From the NCBI GenBank assembly GCA_000331325.2, contig CM003435.1, positions 1,539,001 to 1,603,000 on the forward strand: a stretch of 64,000 nucleotides of DNA, written 5' to 3'. Shown here in pieces: positions 1 through 9,943 of this stretch. Below the pieces are notes generated by a model. That model searched no databases and was not told the DNA's origin. It saw nothing but the letters and a program-made list of their open reading frames with translations. The translations under genes and the position numbers were made by a program. Every line of letters begins with the position of its first letter. Position 1 is the first letter of the stretch. The DNA is from Crithidia fasciculata (lineage: Eukaryota > Euglenozoa > Kinetoplastea > Trypanosomatida > Trypanosomatidae).

Positions 1-1533
1 CCTCAACATCAGTGCGCAGGCTACGTTGCTTCACCGCGCCGACGCCAACGTACCGGCGCAGCAGTAATCCGGCATTGGACATCAGTGCCGCACCATAGCG
101 ACCACTGCTGCCCGTTGCGCTGTTGCTGGAAAGCGTTGCAAGCGATACAAGCATCCACGACAGCTGGGACGGCATCGCGTTGGTGATCTTGGGGAGCAAC
201 CCAAGCAGCACGCCTAGTGTGTCACCGACGCACGGCGCAGCGCTGCGGCAGAGCGTCGACTTTGCATAGGCGTGAAGAAGCGACGCAGATAGAAGGTGTC
301 GGGCGGTGCGTCGTCATCTGCACGCACGGTCTTCAGTTTCCCGGCTTGCAAAGAGTCGACGAGTTCGCCAAGCGCGTTCATCGCCAACCGCACCGCCTCC
401 TGTGCGGTGTCAACAGACGAGTCGCGTTCTTGTTCAGGTGCCGATAAGAGAAAATCTACATCATCATCATCCGCATCGGCGACCGTGTCGCTGTGCTGCG
501 TGCCTAGTGGATGACTATCACCGCGTGTGAATGCTGCTAAAATGGGCAGCACCTGCGAGATGGCACCCGCCACTTTTGTCGCGTCGTAGATGTTCATCGG
601 CCGCAGCCGCGAGGTGGACTTCGGCGGCTTCTGCTCACGAGTAGCGGCGCTCACGCTTTTCAGGTTTCCAGCCTCCGCAACAAACAGGCCACGTAGCAGC
701 GTACAAATAAGTTGTGGGCTGTGTCGCGCAGCATCCGTGGCAAAGGTCTGCAGGAACTCTGCGTAGGCGCCGATACTCGTCACGTGCGCCAACCCACCGC
801 TCTCGCAGTACGCCTCAAAGTCATACACGAGAGCCACCGGCACTTCACAGACGTTCTCGTCGTGATGAGAGAGGGGTGGAAGCACCAGCAAGGCGTGCAG
901 CAGCTGCCACGCCACGTTGCCGCTCGCCCGTCGATACGCCTTCGAGTCCTTCAGCAGGAAGCGCAGCGAGGCGGCAAGGGTAGAGACAGATGGCCTGTGG
1001 GGCGGGATGGAGGACCACCAACACGGCTGCTGTGTGAAGCGAGAGGAGTAGGTGTAGAGGGCAACATAGGCGAGACGCAAGCCAGGGTCACGAGCGTGGT
1101 GGCGGAGCATCTCGTGCAGGAGGCGCAAGACGTGCTCGACCGCCGCCTGCGACGACGCAGTACGGCCTACTTTTATAAGCGCCAGAGCGGCCTTCTGCGC
1201 CGTCCGCGGGTCGAGCGAAGACGTTCGTGTACCCTCGCGCTGCTGGTGCGCCGACAGCTCACAGAAGCGCTGCAGCAGCACCTTACGCACCACGGGCAGG
1301 TGGGCACACTGAAGCTTGGCGAGGTGGTTGACGATGTCCACAGCGACGGGGGCGTCCACCTCTTCCGGAGACGACGCGAGAGAGAAGCACGCCTTCTCGC
1401 AGACCGTCCGCACCTCTTTTCGGTTCATGCGGAGGGCGGCGAGAGCGTTGACGAGCAGCACGGCATCTCGGGTGTTGTAGGGCTTTGTGATAGCGGCAGC
1501 GCGATGCAGAAGGCGGTCAAGCACCGCAGACAT
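1..1533 (-). CDS. Helical-repeat protein (FASTK/heptatricopeptide-like), 3' partial, one frame break
   Basis: The ATG is at 1533 and the first frame runs 439 codons to a stop at 214. The protein is almost all helical, with repeated units carrying NALAxL/NHLAKL-type segments, as in the organellar RNA-binding helical-repeat proteins that often end in a RAP domain; that assignment is inference and no RAP domain is visible here. The last ~20 residues of the first frame look unnatural. Shifting by one base near 270-282 gives an open frame all the way to position 1, reading LHAYAKSTLC and then VGDTLGVLLGLLPK, in the same helical style. The gene therefore probably continues beyond the window, and the apparent stop at 214 results from one missing base. 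A mitochondrial RNA role is plausible. Confidence is high that it is a gene, low on function. Confidence 0.7.
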
Positions 1534-2165
1534 TTAGGAAGAGAGATGCAAATAAAAATAAGAAAGTTGCTCGAAATCTGCCCTTCTTCTTTTTTCCTTG
1601 TACTCTACAAGCGACGCCTGTAGAGTGAGTGAAATTGCTCGCGAGATTCGCGATCAGCGCGACATACTCAACGTTCAAGCCCGTCTCGCTGCGCAGGTGA
1701 GTTGTGCTTTACGAGTTTTGGTGAGGATTCACAACCATGAAAAATTGCGCAAAAACCAGCGAGGTGTCTCGCCTTCCGTTCGGAGGTTCCTCGTCCGCAG
1801 TGCTTGGACTCCTCGCATATTTTAACACAGGTGAGAGAGAGAGAGAAAATAGAAGATGAGCGATATACAAAGGAATTCAGCAAAGCACAGTGAGCAATCG
1901 ACGTTCGAGTCACTCCCAAACAGGGAGAAATGAGCGGCGGTGTCGTACACGTCCCACCTCACCTCTCTCGCCTCTCTTTTCTACTTCATTCCATAAGACA
2001 TTGTTTTCTTAAGAGTGCACTCGTTACTCGGTTAGATACAAAGCCAAGGGAACACACACACACTTACACACACGTGGAACGCTGGCAAAGCCCTCTCACA
2101 ACAATCCGCTGGAAGTCTCCTTGCGCTCTAATGGTCAAGGTGCAATTTCTGTCGGGACACGTACG
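1534..2165. other. Intergenic region, WDR6-like gene to helical-repeat gene
   Basis: This should hold the 3' UTR of the WDR6-like gene and the 5' UTR of the helical-repeat gene. The coding strand just before the ATG at 1533 is T/C-rich. A CA-rich microsatellite lies at about 2051-2074. No gene seen. Confidence 0.6.
2051..2074. repeat. CA-rich microsatellite
   Basis: Short run of alternating A and C with one TT interruption, in an intergenic region. Of no evident function. Confidence 0.7.
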
Positions 2166-3440
2166 TCACACCACCTCGAAGCCTTGGCCAACAATGGCGA
2201 CTTGAGGATAGTGGGTAGTGCGATCGACATCGCCATTTTCCCCCTCCGGCGCGTCTGGCGCCACCACGGCAGCCCCGCTGACACAGCGCACGTTCACACG
2301 ACGCTCAGCAATCACGGCAAGAAACCCACCTCCTTCTGCGTGCGCGTTGAAATACGTGACGCGCTCCTCCGACACCGCCACGATGGGCTGCGAGAGATGC
2401 GGCCAACGCACGCTACGACCGGCAGTGACACCGGTGGACACGCTGCCCAGCACCGTCAACTGCACCAACACCACGGCGTCAGACGAAGAATGGAGGTCGA
2501 TGTGAAGGAGGTGAACGTTGCCTGAGTCGTGCGCCGCGGCAAACCGCCAGGTGAGATGCCTCGTCTGCTGGCCGTCACCAAGAGGCGCATCAGCAGGAAG
2601 GACGTGCACCTCGCTTAGTGCATTCACAGAGGACTGCTCTAGTCGCCGCTGAGCGACAACACGACGCGTTGTGGCCTCGACAACGTAAATGAGACCATTC
2701 GTGTCCCCTGCAACGAGGAGCGGAGGCACGACGAACGCCTTCGCTGCTCCCACGGCAGCTGAAGTGGCCGGAGCTGTTGCGCTGACGCTTAAGATGGGCT
2801 TCGGTAACTCCGCGTTGAGAGCACCCTGCCACTCCAAGTGCACCTCACTCCTCGCGTTGGGTTGAGTGGCATCATCGTGTACACGGAAAATGAGCAGCGT
2901 CCCGTCGCTGCTGCCGACCGCAAACGTGTGCGAGTCCACCGCAGCGACGCACAGAAAGCGGGCAATCCGCTCCGCGAGGGCAGCAGACGATGAGGACGAC
3001 GGCGACGCTGCCGCCTGCTTCACACGCCGTTTCTGAAAGCGCGCGTTGCTCTGACGCTGCGGCTGCTGTTGCTGCTGCACCGCACTGCTCTGCACACCAC
3101 TGCAGTCCTTTTCCAGCGCAGTCGCCAGCGGTGCATCGACACCACCACCAACACCACTCTCGTTAACACCGCTGCCGCCACCGCACCACCAGTCTACAAG
3201 ACGCAGCGGCGAAGTGGCCGCATCGGAGCTCCAGAGATTCACCATGGCCCCACCACCCACTGACACAAAGCGCACGGCACGATCCACACACGCAGCAGCA
3301 GCAGCAGCAGTATCGTCAGGCTGCGGCAGAACGGCAATGGCAAGAATGTTCGAGTGGTGCGCACCGCAAATGTTCATCGGGCTCATCAACCGGCTGAACA
3401 GCGACTGCGGGCGAGTGGAGAAGTAGACGGCGCCGCTACC
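2166..3440 (-). CDS. WDR6-like WD-repeat protein, C-terminal part (frame-split from the upstream part)
   Basis: This frame ends at 2166 and is read from about 3440, where it takes over from the upstream frame. Its first ATG is internal (near 3386) and is unlikely to be a real start, because open frame with WD-like sequence continues upstream of it (GAVYFSTRPQSLFSRL). It holds several propeller blades (VGSSDGTLLIFRV, VAGDTNGLIYVVEA, AAHDSGNVHLLHID) and ends in VAIVGQGFEVV, resembling the C-terminal end of WDR6/Trm734 proteins. WDR6 family members partner the FTSJ1/Trm7 methyltransferase in 2'-O-methylation of the tRNA wobble position. The whole gene would be about 1,485 residues, longer than human WDR6, with a Ser/Ala/Gln-rich insert. 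The split is most likely one missing base near 3425-3445. Confidence 0.6.
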   Translation of the reverse strand, partial: GSGAVYFSTRPQSLFSRLMSPMNICGAHHSNILAIAVLPQPDDTAAAAAACVDRAVRFVSVGGGAMVNLWSSDAATSPLRLVDWWCGGGSGVNESGVGGGVDAPLATALEKDCSGVQSSAVQQQQQPQRQSNARFQKRRVKQAAASPSSSSSAALAERIARFLCVAAVDSHTFAVGSSDGTLLIFRVHDDATQPNARSEVHLEWQGALNAELPKPILSVSATAPATSAAVGAAKAFVVPPLLVAGDTNGLIYVVEATTRRVVAQRRLEQSSVNALSEVHVLPADAPLGDGQQTRHLTWRFAAAHDSGNVHLLHIDLHSSSDAVVLVQLTVLGSVSTGVTAGRSVRWPHLSQPIVAVSEERVTYFNAHAEGGGFLAVIAERRVNVRCVSGAAVVAPDAPEGENGDVDRTTHYPQVAIVGQGFEVV

Positions 3441-6400
3441 GCGACGAGGCTGCTGTCCTCGCAGCCCATCAGCAGACTGTCTAGCGGAGGCGGAGCATAC
3501 GCGACACAGTTGTAGTCCTTACCAGGCAGCCCGCTTCCGTGGAGCAGGGCAGTTTGCACGCACGACACAGAGTTGGGCTCGCGCGCTGGCTGGTTGGGGA
3601 AGCTCATAAAGGACTCGACGGTGTGACCGTCTGAACAGTGGGCAAGCGTCACACACGGACACAACCGCTGCGCTGCACCGCCGCTTCTCGTCGCAATGCC
3701 CTCCTCATGAATGCGCGCCGTCAGCAAACGCGGTGCACGGATGTCCTCGTAGGCGTTCACCAACACCCACGAGGTGCGGCCAGGGATGCGGTAGAAAACA
3801 GAAACCGTCGTGCCGCACTGCGTGACGCAGACACGGGGAGAGATGGCGAGGACAGCGGAGGCGTCGAAGGGCAGTCGCAGCGGCTCCCGGCACCGCGCTG
3901 GGTGTGGGACACTCTTCTCACTTGTTTCGTGAGCGCTTTTTGTGGTAGGCAAACACAGCAAGGCAAGCACGCCGCCAGTGCCGGCAACACGCAGCACCGT
4001 AGTCTCAAGGAGCGTAGAGGAGGCGCGCTCCGGCTCCCTGTCAACATGCAAAGATGTAGAAGTCTCTTCGAGGCAGAAGGCAGCAACGGCGACGTGCTGG
4101 GACTCGGGGAACACGTACTCCACGACACTTGCGACACTCGTCGTAGAGAGGAATGCGCTCTTCGTTGACGCAACGTCCAGGCTGGTCGCCGAGGTCACCA
4201 CGTGGTGTTCGCCGCGTACACAACCATCTCTGTCGCCGACGAGAAGCCAAAAAGAGACGGTAGACGCAGCGACGGCGTTTGTGGAAAAAAGGGAAAGAGC
4301 TGTTGTGAAAGGCCCAGGACAGCTGCCCCACACAGACACGCAGCGCCACTCGCTCACAATCTGCTCCGAGGCTCCATCACTCGAGATGGTGTTGGACGCG
4401 CCACGCGAGAAGGACAGCGTTGAAAGCACCACAGCGTTTTGCACGTGACTCGTCGCTACAAAAAGCGTGTGTGTCTCTGCAGCACCGTTGCCATCTCCGG
4501 CGACGGCGAGGCATGCGATGTGCGTAATCTTGCCGTGGTCCTGCAGCGCTGGCGTCGCCGCGCAAGGAGACCACCGCGTCGCACACGTTGTACGGGGCTG
4601 TGTTGGGTGGACGCAGCGCACTGCTGATCCACTATCACCGAGAAAGGCAGCTCCAGAGCACGCGTACGGTACGACGTAGAGCACACCCGTCGTGGTGGCA
4701 ACGACAGCGAAGGAAACAGACAATCTGCTCCCATCCCCATTCCCTGCCGCCTTTTTTCTGTCGTCAGCACTAAAAGACACGTCGAAGCTCTCTGCGCAGG
4801 TGGGAAGACCGCATGCGCCATTGAAGCAGCTTGCATCCGACACGAAGCAGCAGCGGCTGCAGAAGCTGCCACCGACGTCAGCATCATCAGCGCCAGCGTC
4901 TCCGCTGAGGGTGTTAGGGAGTGGTGTGTTCCAGTAATGAGGGGGAGTATCGCAGTGACTTGTGCCACTGCCACGTTGCGGTTGAGCACACAGCATCTCG
5001 CTCGTGCAGGCAATGAGACGGCCCGCCGCGTCGACGTGCACGACGCGCACCTGCGCTGCTTTGGAGGAGGAACGACGGCGGTGACTTTCCGGAGCCTCAC
5101 GCGGGCTCGATGTCACCGCCGTTTCCACAGCCACAGCAGCAGAAGTGTCAAACAGAGAAGACAGATTACCGCCAGTGGCAGCAGACACTTCGTCTTGACC
5201 TGTCAACGCGTATGTGTGGGCGAACACTGCCCCGTCGAAGCCTCCCGACACGAGCGTCATTTGGCCATCCGCAGAGCGGCAAAAACAAACGCGGTAGGCA
5301 CCGTGGCCGCGGTGCTGCCGCGCTCGCACCAAACACGGCGTCGCCGCCACATTAGTGACGGCGCTCACGTTACCGCTTTGATCGTTGCGTGGGTCTTCCA
5401 AAGGCCCTGTTCGTCGAACGCACATCACCTGCACACAGCCGTCCTCCCCAGCTGCGGCAATCTGCACAGCACAGCTCCAGCACGTAGAGGCGTCCGCGGA
5501 CGACAGAGACGTTGATGGAGACACCTTCTCTGCACTCCACACCGAACAAAGGGCAGCGTCAAAGATGCGGCTTTTGGCAAACGCAGTGCCGCCGCCACGC
5601 CACAGCAGCACCCACTCCGACCCTGCTACCAACGATGCTGGTGTCGAAGAAGCAAGGAGAGACAAGCGCTCGTACAGGGCAACGGTCCGGTCGTCGCTGC
5701 AGGTAACGAGGTGTGTCCGCTGCGATGCACGACTACCCGTCTCATCGCAAGCCGATTGCGGCGCTGCGGTGAGCTCCACACGCACCGCGAAGACGGCGCA
5801 GCCGCGTGGGTGCGCCTGCACACGAGACACCACCGACCACTTCGCCTGATGAAGATCGCCGCTGCGTGTGTCTTCTAACGAAGGACACCACTCTACCACT
5901 TCTCCCGAGTAGGTGGCAGCAAAAAAGCGGTGCACAGGACGCACCGCTTCGTTTTCGCCACTCTTGCAGTTTTCCAGGAGAATGTCCGCCGCGAGAACAA
6001 CACCGAGAGGAGGCCCACGCAGACACGTGTGCGGCACCTCCTGAGACAAATCGGCGTACAAAGGCAACGTGGCAGCGGCACTGCGCAACGCGACAACGAC
6101 ACGATCCAGATGGAGAAGAAAGACGTCGTTGGAGGCCGTCAGCACCACGACTGTCTGCCGCGCCGCATCAATCGTGACACGCAGAAGGCGACTCGCCGCA
6201 GCTCGCAGCACGCACCGGCAGCTCGATGATGAGGCGGTTGCTGAATGTCCGTTATTTTTGTGGTGTGCGCCGCTCGGAGGTGCGAGCTGTGCGAGCAGAC
6301 GATCCGCTGCGGCAATCAGCACAATGGTCAGCTCCTCACCATCGCCATCATCACTGACGCGCTGTCCCGTCGCTCCTTCAGGGGAAGATAGGCGATAGTG

Positions 6401-6625
6401 GGCGATGGCGAGGGAGGTGATAACGGTGCTGTCTGGCGCATGAGCGCATCTCTCCGTCTTGCTCAGCGGCAGCGTCGCAGCTGCTAAACTCGATGCTGCG
6501 GAGGAATCGGAAGTAGCAAGACGGTTTCGCCACACCGCGTTTCCCGTTGCAAAGTACACGACACCGTCGGACGTGCATTGAACGGCGGTGATGGGGAAGT
6601 CCGAAAGAGGCGGACTACTGGTCAT
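3386..6625 (-). CDS. WDR6-like WD-repeat protein, N-terminal part (frame-split)
   Basis: The ATG is at 6625; the frame also opens further upstream only on a TTG. The ~1,079 residues form WD-type blades with the WDR6 signature order: a blade reading LVTCSDDRTVALYERL, then AAAGEDGCVQVM, then a GHGAYRVCF stretch followed by LVSGGFDGAVFAH. In WDR6/Rtt10 (Trm734) the matching blades read SDDRS, GEDGTC and TGGxDG. The known role of that family is to support tRNA Nm34 methylation, in the cytoplasm. The frame stops at 3386 after an unnatural Ser/Arg-rich tail, while another frame continues the propeller (see 2166-3440), so this is one gene. A pyrimidine tract and AG lie just upstream of the ATG. Other large WD proteins remain possible. 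Confidence 0.65.
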   Translation of the reverse strand: MTSSPPLSDFPITAVQCTSDGVVYFATGNAVWRNRLATSDSSAASSLAAATLPLSKTERCAHAPDSTVITSLAIAHYRLSSPEGATGQRVSDDGDGEELTIVLIAAADRLLAQLAPPSGAHHKNNGHSATASSSSCRCVLRAAASRLLRVTIDAARQTVVVLTASNDVFLLHLDRVVVALRSAAATLPLYADLSQEVPHTCLRGPPLGVVLAADILLENCKSGENEAVRPVHRFFAATYSGEVVEWCPSLEDTRSGDLHQAKWSVVSRVQAHPRGCAVFAVRVELTAAPQSACDETGSRASQRTHLVTCSDDRTVALYERLSLLASSTPASLVAGSEWVLLWRGGGTAFAKSRIFDAALCSVWSAEKVSPSTSLSSADASTCWSCAVQIAAAGEDGCVQVMCVRRTGPLEDPRNDQSGNVSAVTNVAATPCLVRARQHRGHGAYRVCFCRSADGQMTLVSGGFDGAVFAHTYALTGQDEVSAATGGNLSSLFDTSAAVAVETAVTSSPREAPESHRRRSSSKAAQVRVVHVDAAGRLIACTSEMLCAQPQRGSGTSHCDTPPHYWNTPLPNTLSGDAGADDADVGGSFCSRCCFVSDASCFNGACGLPTCAESFDVSFSADDRKKAAGNGDGSRLSVSFAVVATTTGVLYVVPYACSGAAFLGDSGSAVRCVHPTQPRTTCATRWSPCAATPALQDHGKITHIACLAVAGDGNGAAETHTLFVATSHVQNAVVLSTLSFSRGASNTISSDGASEQIVSEWRCVSVWGSCPGPFTTALSLFSTNAVAASTVSFWLLVGDRDGCVRGEHHVVTSATSLDVASTKSAFLSTTSVASVVEYVFPESQHVAVAAFCLEETSTSLHVDREPERASSTLLETTVLRVAGTGGVLALLCLPTTKSAHETSEKSVPHPARCREPLRLPFDASAVLAISPRVCVTQCGTTVSVFYRIPGRTSWVLVNAYEDIRAPRLLTARIHEEGIATRSGGAAQRLCPCVTLAHCSDGHTVESFMSFPNQPAREPNSVSCVQTALLHGSGLPGKDYNCVAYAPPPLDSLLMGCEDSSLVAVAAPSTSPLARSRCSAG

Positions 6626-7237
6626 GATAGAAATCACCAACCTTTGCCCTGCTGACAGATGAAACGGAAAGAAAGCGATGGAATTAGTTTACAAAGAGTA
6701 AGAGAGAGTGCGAAACAAAGAGGGAAAGGAGGCAGCGAGAAAAGAGAGTCGATGTTTTTGACATCGTAGCTTCTGCAACGAAACGCTTAATGGACTATCG
6801 AGGAGATACACCGGCAAGAGAAACAAAAATAGCTTTCGGGCACGGTTCAGATGAGTCTCTTACCTCAAAATGCATAAAAAGCACGACAACTTCTCGGATC
6901 CAGCTTCACGGCAAGGGAATAAAAAGGTCGACGTTATCGAGCACAAAGCAGCGGAAACAAACTCACACACGCCACGGAAAGCTATGAGGAGACGATCTAA
7001 TTTATTAGCGCTCCCTTATACGCCAAAGTCTTCTTTCTCTTTCTCTTTTCTTTGCTGAGGGGGGGCACCGCGCTGCTCATAGCACTTGCGAGGGCGATGC
7101 AAGACCCGTTGTGAGCCCACACAACGGGCAAAGCAAAAAAAAAAAGCTCTTAAAGCAGAAAACACATCTGTAAACACAGTGGAAAAAAGAGCCCCAAGCA
7201 AGACACGCTTTCGGGCACCCAAGCAGCCGCGACAGGC
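6626..7237. other. Intergenic region, OS-9-like gene to WDR6-like gene
   Basis: Apart from the splice acceptor next to 6625, this holds A-rich and homopolymer sequence (for example an A run at about 7135-7144) fitting the 3' UTR of the OS-9-like gene. No gene seen. Confidence 0.6.
6652..6678 (-). promoter_or_regulatory. Predicted spliced-leader acceptor of the WDR6-like gene
   Basis: On the coding strand a T/C-rich tract ends in CAG (AG at 6652-6653), 26 bases upstream of the ATG at 6625. This is the classic trypanosomatid trans-splice arrangement. A second CAG follows immediately. Confidence 0.55.
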
Positions 7238-8019
7238 CTAATCGAGCATGCGACACTGCACGGTTTCCGTCTCCACAGCGTGATCTAGCTGTGGAAGGTA
7301 ACAGAAGCGATTGGACAAGACGCGGAGCACGTAGTTGCACCGCGAGGACTCATGCAGGGTCAAGAACGGAATTGGATTCTCTAGCTCCGTGTAGCGGCAG
7401 TAGAAGCGCAGCTCCGTCGTTGTCGGCCGCTTCTCGTACGGACACGCATCGCCGTCGCCGTATGGGTGGCAGCGTACGGGCCAAACGAGTCCGCACCCGT
7501 CCAGTACTCCCCTACTTTATCTGGAAAAGTGCTCAGGTTGCGCCGGCCAAGCACCTGTGTCGCCTGCTCCTGTACCTTGTCGCTCCGCACCTCGCGGTCC
7601 CAACACAGCACCGTCGCGTACTGCCGCTCAACCACGTGCGTGCAGGGGAGGCCGGCCTCTTTGATGCTGTTCAGCACCGACTGCATCCCAAGGCTCACTG
7701 AAAAGTCGGTTTGCGGCCGTGGGTCGTGGTGTTGAAAGGACGTGGTATCGCAGACGAAGCGTGATCCGTTGCTGAGCTGGACGTACCGCGTCGTGGCGGT
7801 GGGAGTGGCGCCGCTGCTGCGGCCGTTGTTGTATGCTGTGTTGCCGTAGTCACCGAAGAGGAAGACGTGGTTGCGCAGCACCGGCTCGGAGAGATCGACA
7901 GAGATGGCAGAAGCGCTGTGTGAGAGAAAGAGGCACACACCGCAGAGCAGCAGCGCAGCCCACAAGCTCCACTGCGGCGGTTTTGATCTCATGCTTTTGT
8001 TGCTGTTGTTGTTGTCCAT
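7238..8019 (-). CDS. OS-9/Yos9-like ER lectin with MRH domain, one frame break
   Basis: The ATG is at 8019. Residues ~17-38 form a signal peptide with likely cleavage after SASA, so the protein enters the ER. The rest follows the OS-9 layout: a GDYG segment, SNGSRFVCDTT, PCTHVVERQYATVLCW (compare the cysteine around the MRH core) and EYWTGADSFGPY. The first frame then turns into Arg/Ser-rich nonsense and stops at 7381. Shifting one base near 7470-7485 restores CHPYGDGDACPYEKRPTTTE, then RFYC, then LHESSRCNYVLRV and a Cys near the end, stopping at 7238. These are the R, E and Y positions and cysteines of an MRH domain. OS-9 proteins read trimmed mannose glycans and deliver misfolded glycoproteins to ERAD. 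The Gln that MRH lectins use after the CxG segment is not evident here. Glucosidase II beta is less likely, as its N-terminal domains are absent. Confidence 0.65.
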
Positions 8020-8244
8020 CCTACTCGTGTTGATAGCAAAATAGAGATTATGAAGAGCCCCACTTGTAACTGTACGTTGGGAGAGTAGATAGGCGGCTTT
8101 TGTTTAATTGTTGTTGTGTGTTGTGGGTGCGGGGCACCGAATATGCTCAGCGGTGCAGCGCCAGCCGTTTCTTTTTCCTTTTCAAGGTGTTTTCTTTGTT
8201 GCTGATGTTGTTAAGAGGAGTGAGTGGTGGATTTGCAAGTGGAG

Positions 8245-9915
8245 TTAAGTACACACATAGCCGGAAAGAATGGAGAACGCTGAGGCATTGGCGAATTCCC
8301 ACATAGATTTCAGCCATCGGCATGTAGAAGCTTGGCGGCAGCGACGCCGAAGCAACATCAACAACGGAGACTCGATTCCGCCTCTTGCTTGCTTTTTAGG
8401 TGTGGGTAGGTGCATATGTATGTAAGTGCTCCAGCCATGAGCGAAGGGCAAGGCAAAGCCCAGCATCCGGAAAAAAAAAAGAAAGCACGTTCCAGTGACG
8501 CCGAGCGTGGAAAGGGGGAAAAAAATCCCACATCTACATGCACTCTGTAAAGAAGAGAGAGTCGCGTGGTCAGCGCCGAGGTGCACGCGCGCCTTCGACA
8601 ACAAGCTGCGCAGCTCCTCCGCATTGAGGAGGGGCATGCGGTACTCGCGGGCCAAGACGCCGCCGTGCCACTTCGAGGCCGAGAGCAACGACGTGCGTAC
8701 GTGTGCGCAGTCTTCCAGATCTGTCAAGGCCTGCACCAGCTCCGTTTCCTGGTTGGCAGTCCACAAGTCCACTGGGGTGAGGTAAGCTTCCAGCAGCACG
8801 AGCAGCGGTGCGTGCACGACGTCTGCGTGCTTGTAGCGCACCCCTAGCTTCTCGCGGTCATTGCGAATAACACGTAGGACCTTCATGGCATGCTCAGACA
8901 GCGCGCCAGGTGCGTCGACTGAACTCGGGGCTAGGAAGGCGAAGGAGACGGCGTAGTGCAGGCGCAGAGGGGCGTAGTCTGGAAAGAGAACAATCAATTC
9001 CTCCCACGTGGCCGCCGCACGACGCGCTGCAGCGGCGGCAGAGACGAAGGAGGACTCACAAAAGCGCAGCCACGCTTTGGAGACAGCGCCGGCTGGCCCC
9101 TTGCGACAGGCGGTGTTTCCGCCGCCCGACCAGTTAAAGAGGTCATACATGGTCTCCGCACCACCCACCGGTGCATTGTCTGGCTGGGCACTTGGTACGG
9201 TGTGAACCAAATGCGTCCAGGACAGCAGGTTCACCGCACGCAGCAGCACCGCAGCGTGGGATGCCGTGTCGTCTTGCAGGAGGTAGTACTCTGGCAGCAC
9301 CGCCCCGTAGAGAAAGAGATCGCAGAGCATCCAGCCGTACATGGTGCGCACGAGCGACGTCGGCGCCAGTGCCAGCTCAGCATTGGGCAATTGCAGCAGC
9401 ATGCGCTGCAGCTTCGTGTACGCGACATCGGCAGCCGCCCGCAGCGCCGTCCCCACGCTTGCTAAATAGTGTTGGCTCACGTCGAGCTGACGCAGAGCGT
9501 GTCCGCCGTCCTCCAGCTCCTCGGCGGCAGCCACCTCCTCCAGCAGCGAGAGGTACGCCGCTCCGATGGGGGCGGCTGTCCTGCTGAGCTCCTCAAAGTT
9601 GGGCAGTGTTGTGGCAGCGACTACCTGCTGGGTGGCGAGACGGAGCGCTACCACGTCCCGTTCCGCAACGCGCGGGCCGCTCTTGGTAGAGCGCGATCGA
9701 GTGGAAGCCGACGCGGTAAGACTCCTTCCATTACTACTGCTGAAGCAGACGTACACGACAAGACAAGAGAGAAAGCAGCCAGTGGCGATCCAGAAGCCGC
9801 GTGTACGTGACCGCCGTGTGGAGGGTCGCTTAGAAGCTGAAGCCCGCGCAGCTGCTGCAGCTGCAGGTGATGGTTGTTTTGCCTGCTGCTGCTCCGTAGG
9901 TCCGCGTTGGCGCAT
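8245..9915 (-). CDS. Conserved hypothetical, single-pass membrane protein with helical repeats
   Basis: The start chosen is the ATG at 9915; a longer frame opens only on a TTG. A basic, Ala/Gln-rich N-tail of ~40 residues precedes one transmembrane segment (GFWIATGCFLSCLVVYVCF), so it is probably a signal-anchored membrane protein. The lumenal or cytosolic remainder is Ala/Leu-rich helical sequence reminiscent of TPR-type solenoids, without a motif I recognise. The last ~110 residues (downstream of about 8560) change character: they are read through T and C homopolymers and a Cys/Phe-rich stretch, which looks like translated 3' UTR. The true C-terminus may therefore lie near 8535-8570 with a frame error, but no alternative frame is convincing. 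Function unknown. Confidence 0.65.
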   Translation of the reverse strand: MRQRGPTEQQQAKQPSPAAAAAARASASKRPSTRRSRTRGFWIATGCFLSCLVVYVCFSSSNGRSLTASASTRSRSTKSGPRVAERDVVALRLATQQVVAATTLPNFEELSRTAAPIGAAYLSLLEEVAAAEELEDGGHALRQLDVSQHYLASVGTALRAAADVAYTKLQRMLLQLPNAELALAPTSLVRTMYGWMLCDLFLYGAVLPEYYLLQDDTASHAAVLLRAVNLLSWTHLVHTVPSAQPDNAPVGGAETMYDLFNWSGGGNTACRKGPAGAVSKAWLRFCESSFVSAAAAARRAAATWEELIVLFPDYAPLRLHYAVSFAFLAPSSVDAPGALSEHAMKVLRVIRNDREKLGVRYKHADVVHAPLLVLLEAYLTPVDLWTANQETELVQALTDLEDCAHVRTSLLSASKWHGGVLAREYRMPLLNAEELRSLLSKARVHLGADHATLSSLQSACRCGIFFPLSTLGVTGTCFLFFFRMLGFALPFAHGWSTYIHMHLPTPKKQARGGIESPLLMLLRRRCRQASTCRWLKSMWEFANASAFSILSGYVCT

Positions 9916-9943
9916 CGGCTTGACAGCGGCAGTGAGCGAGAGA

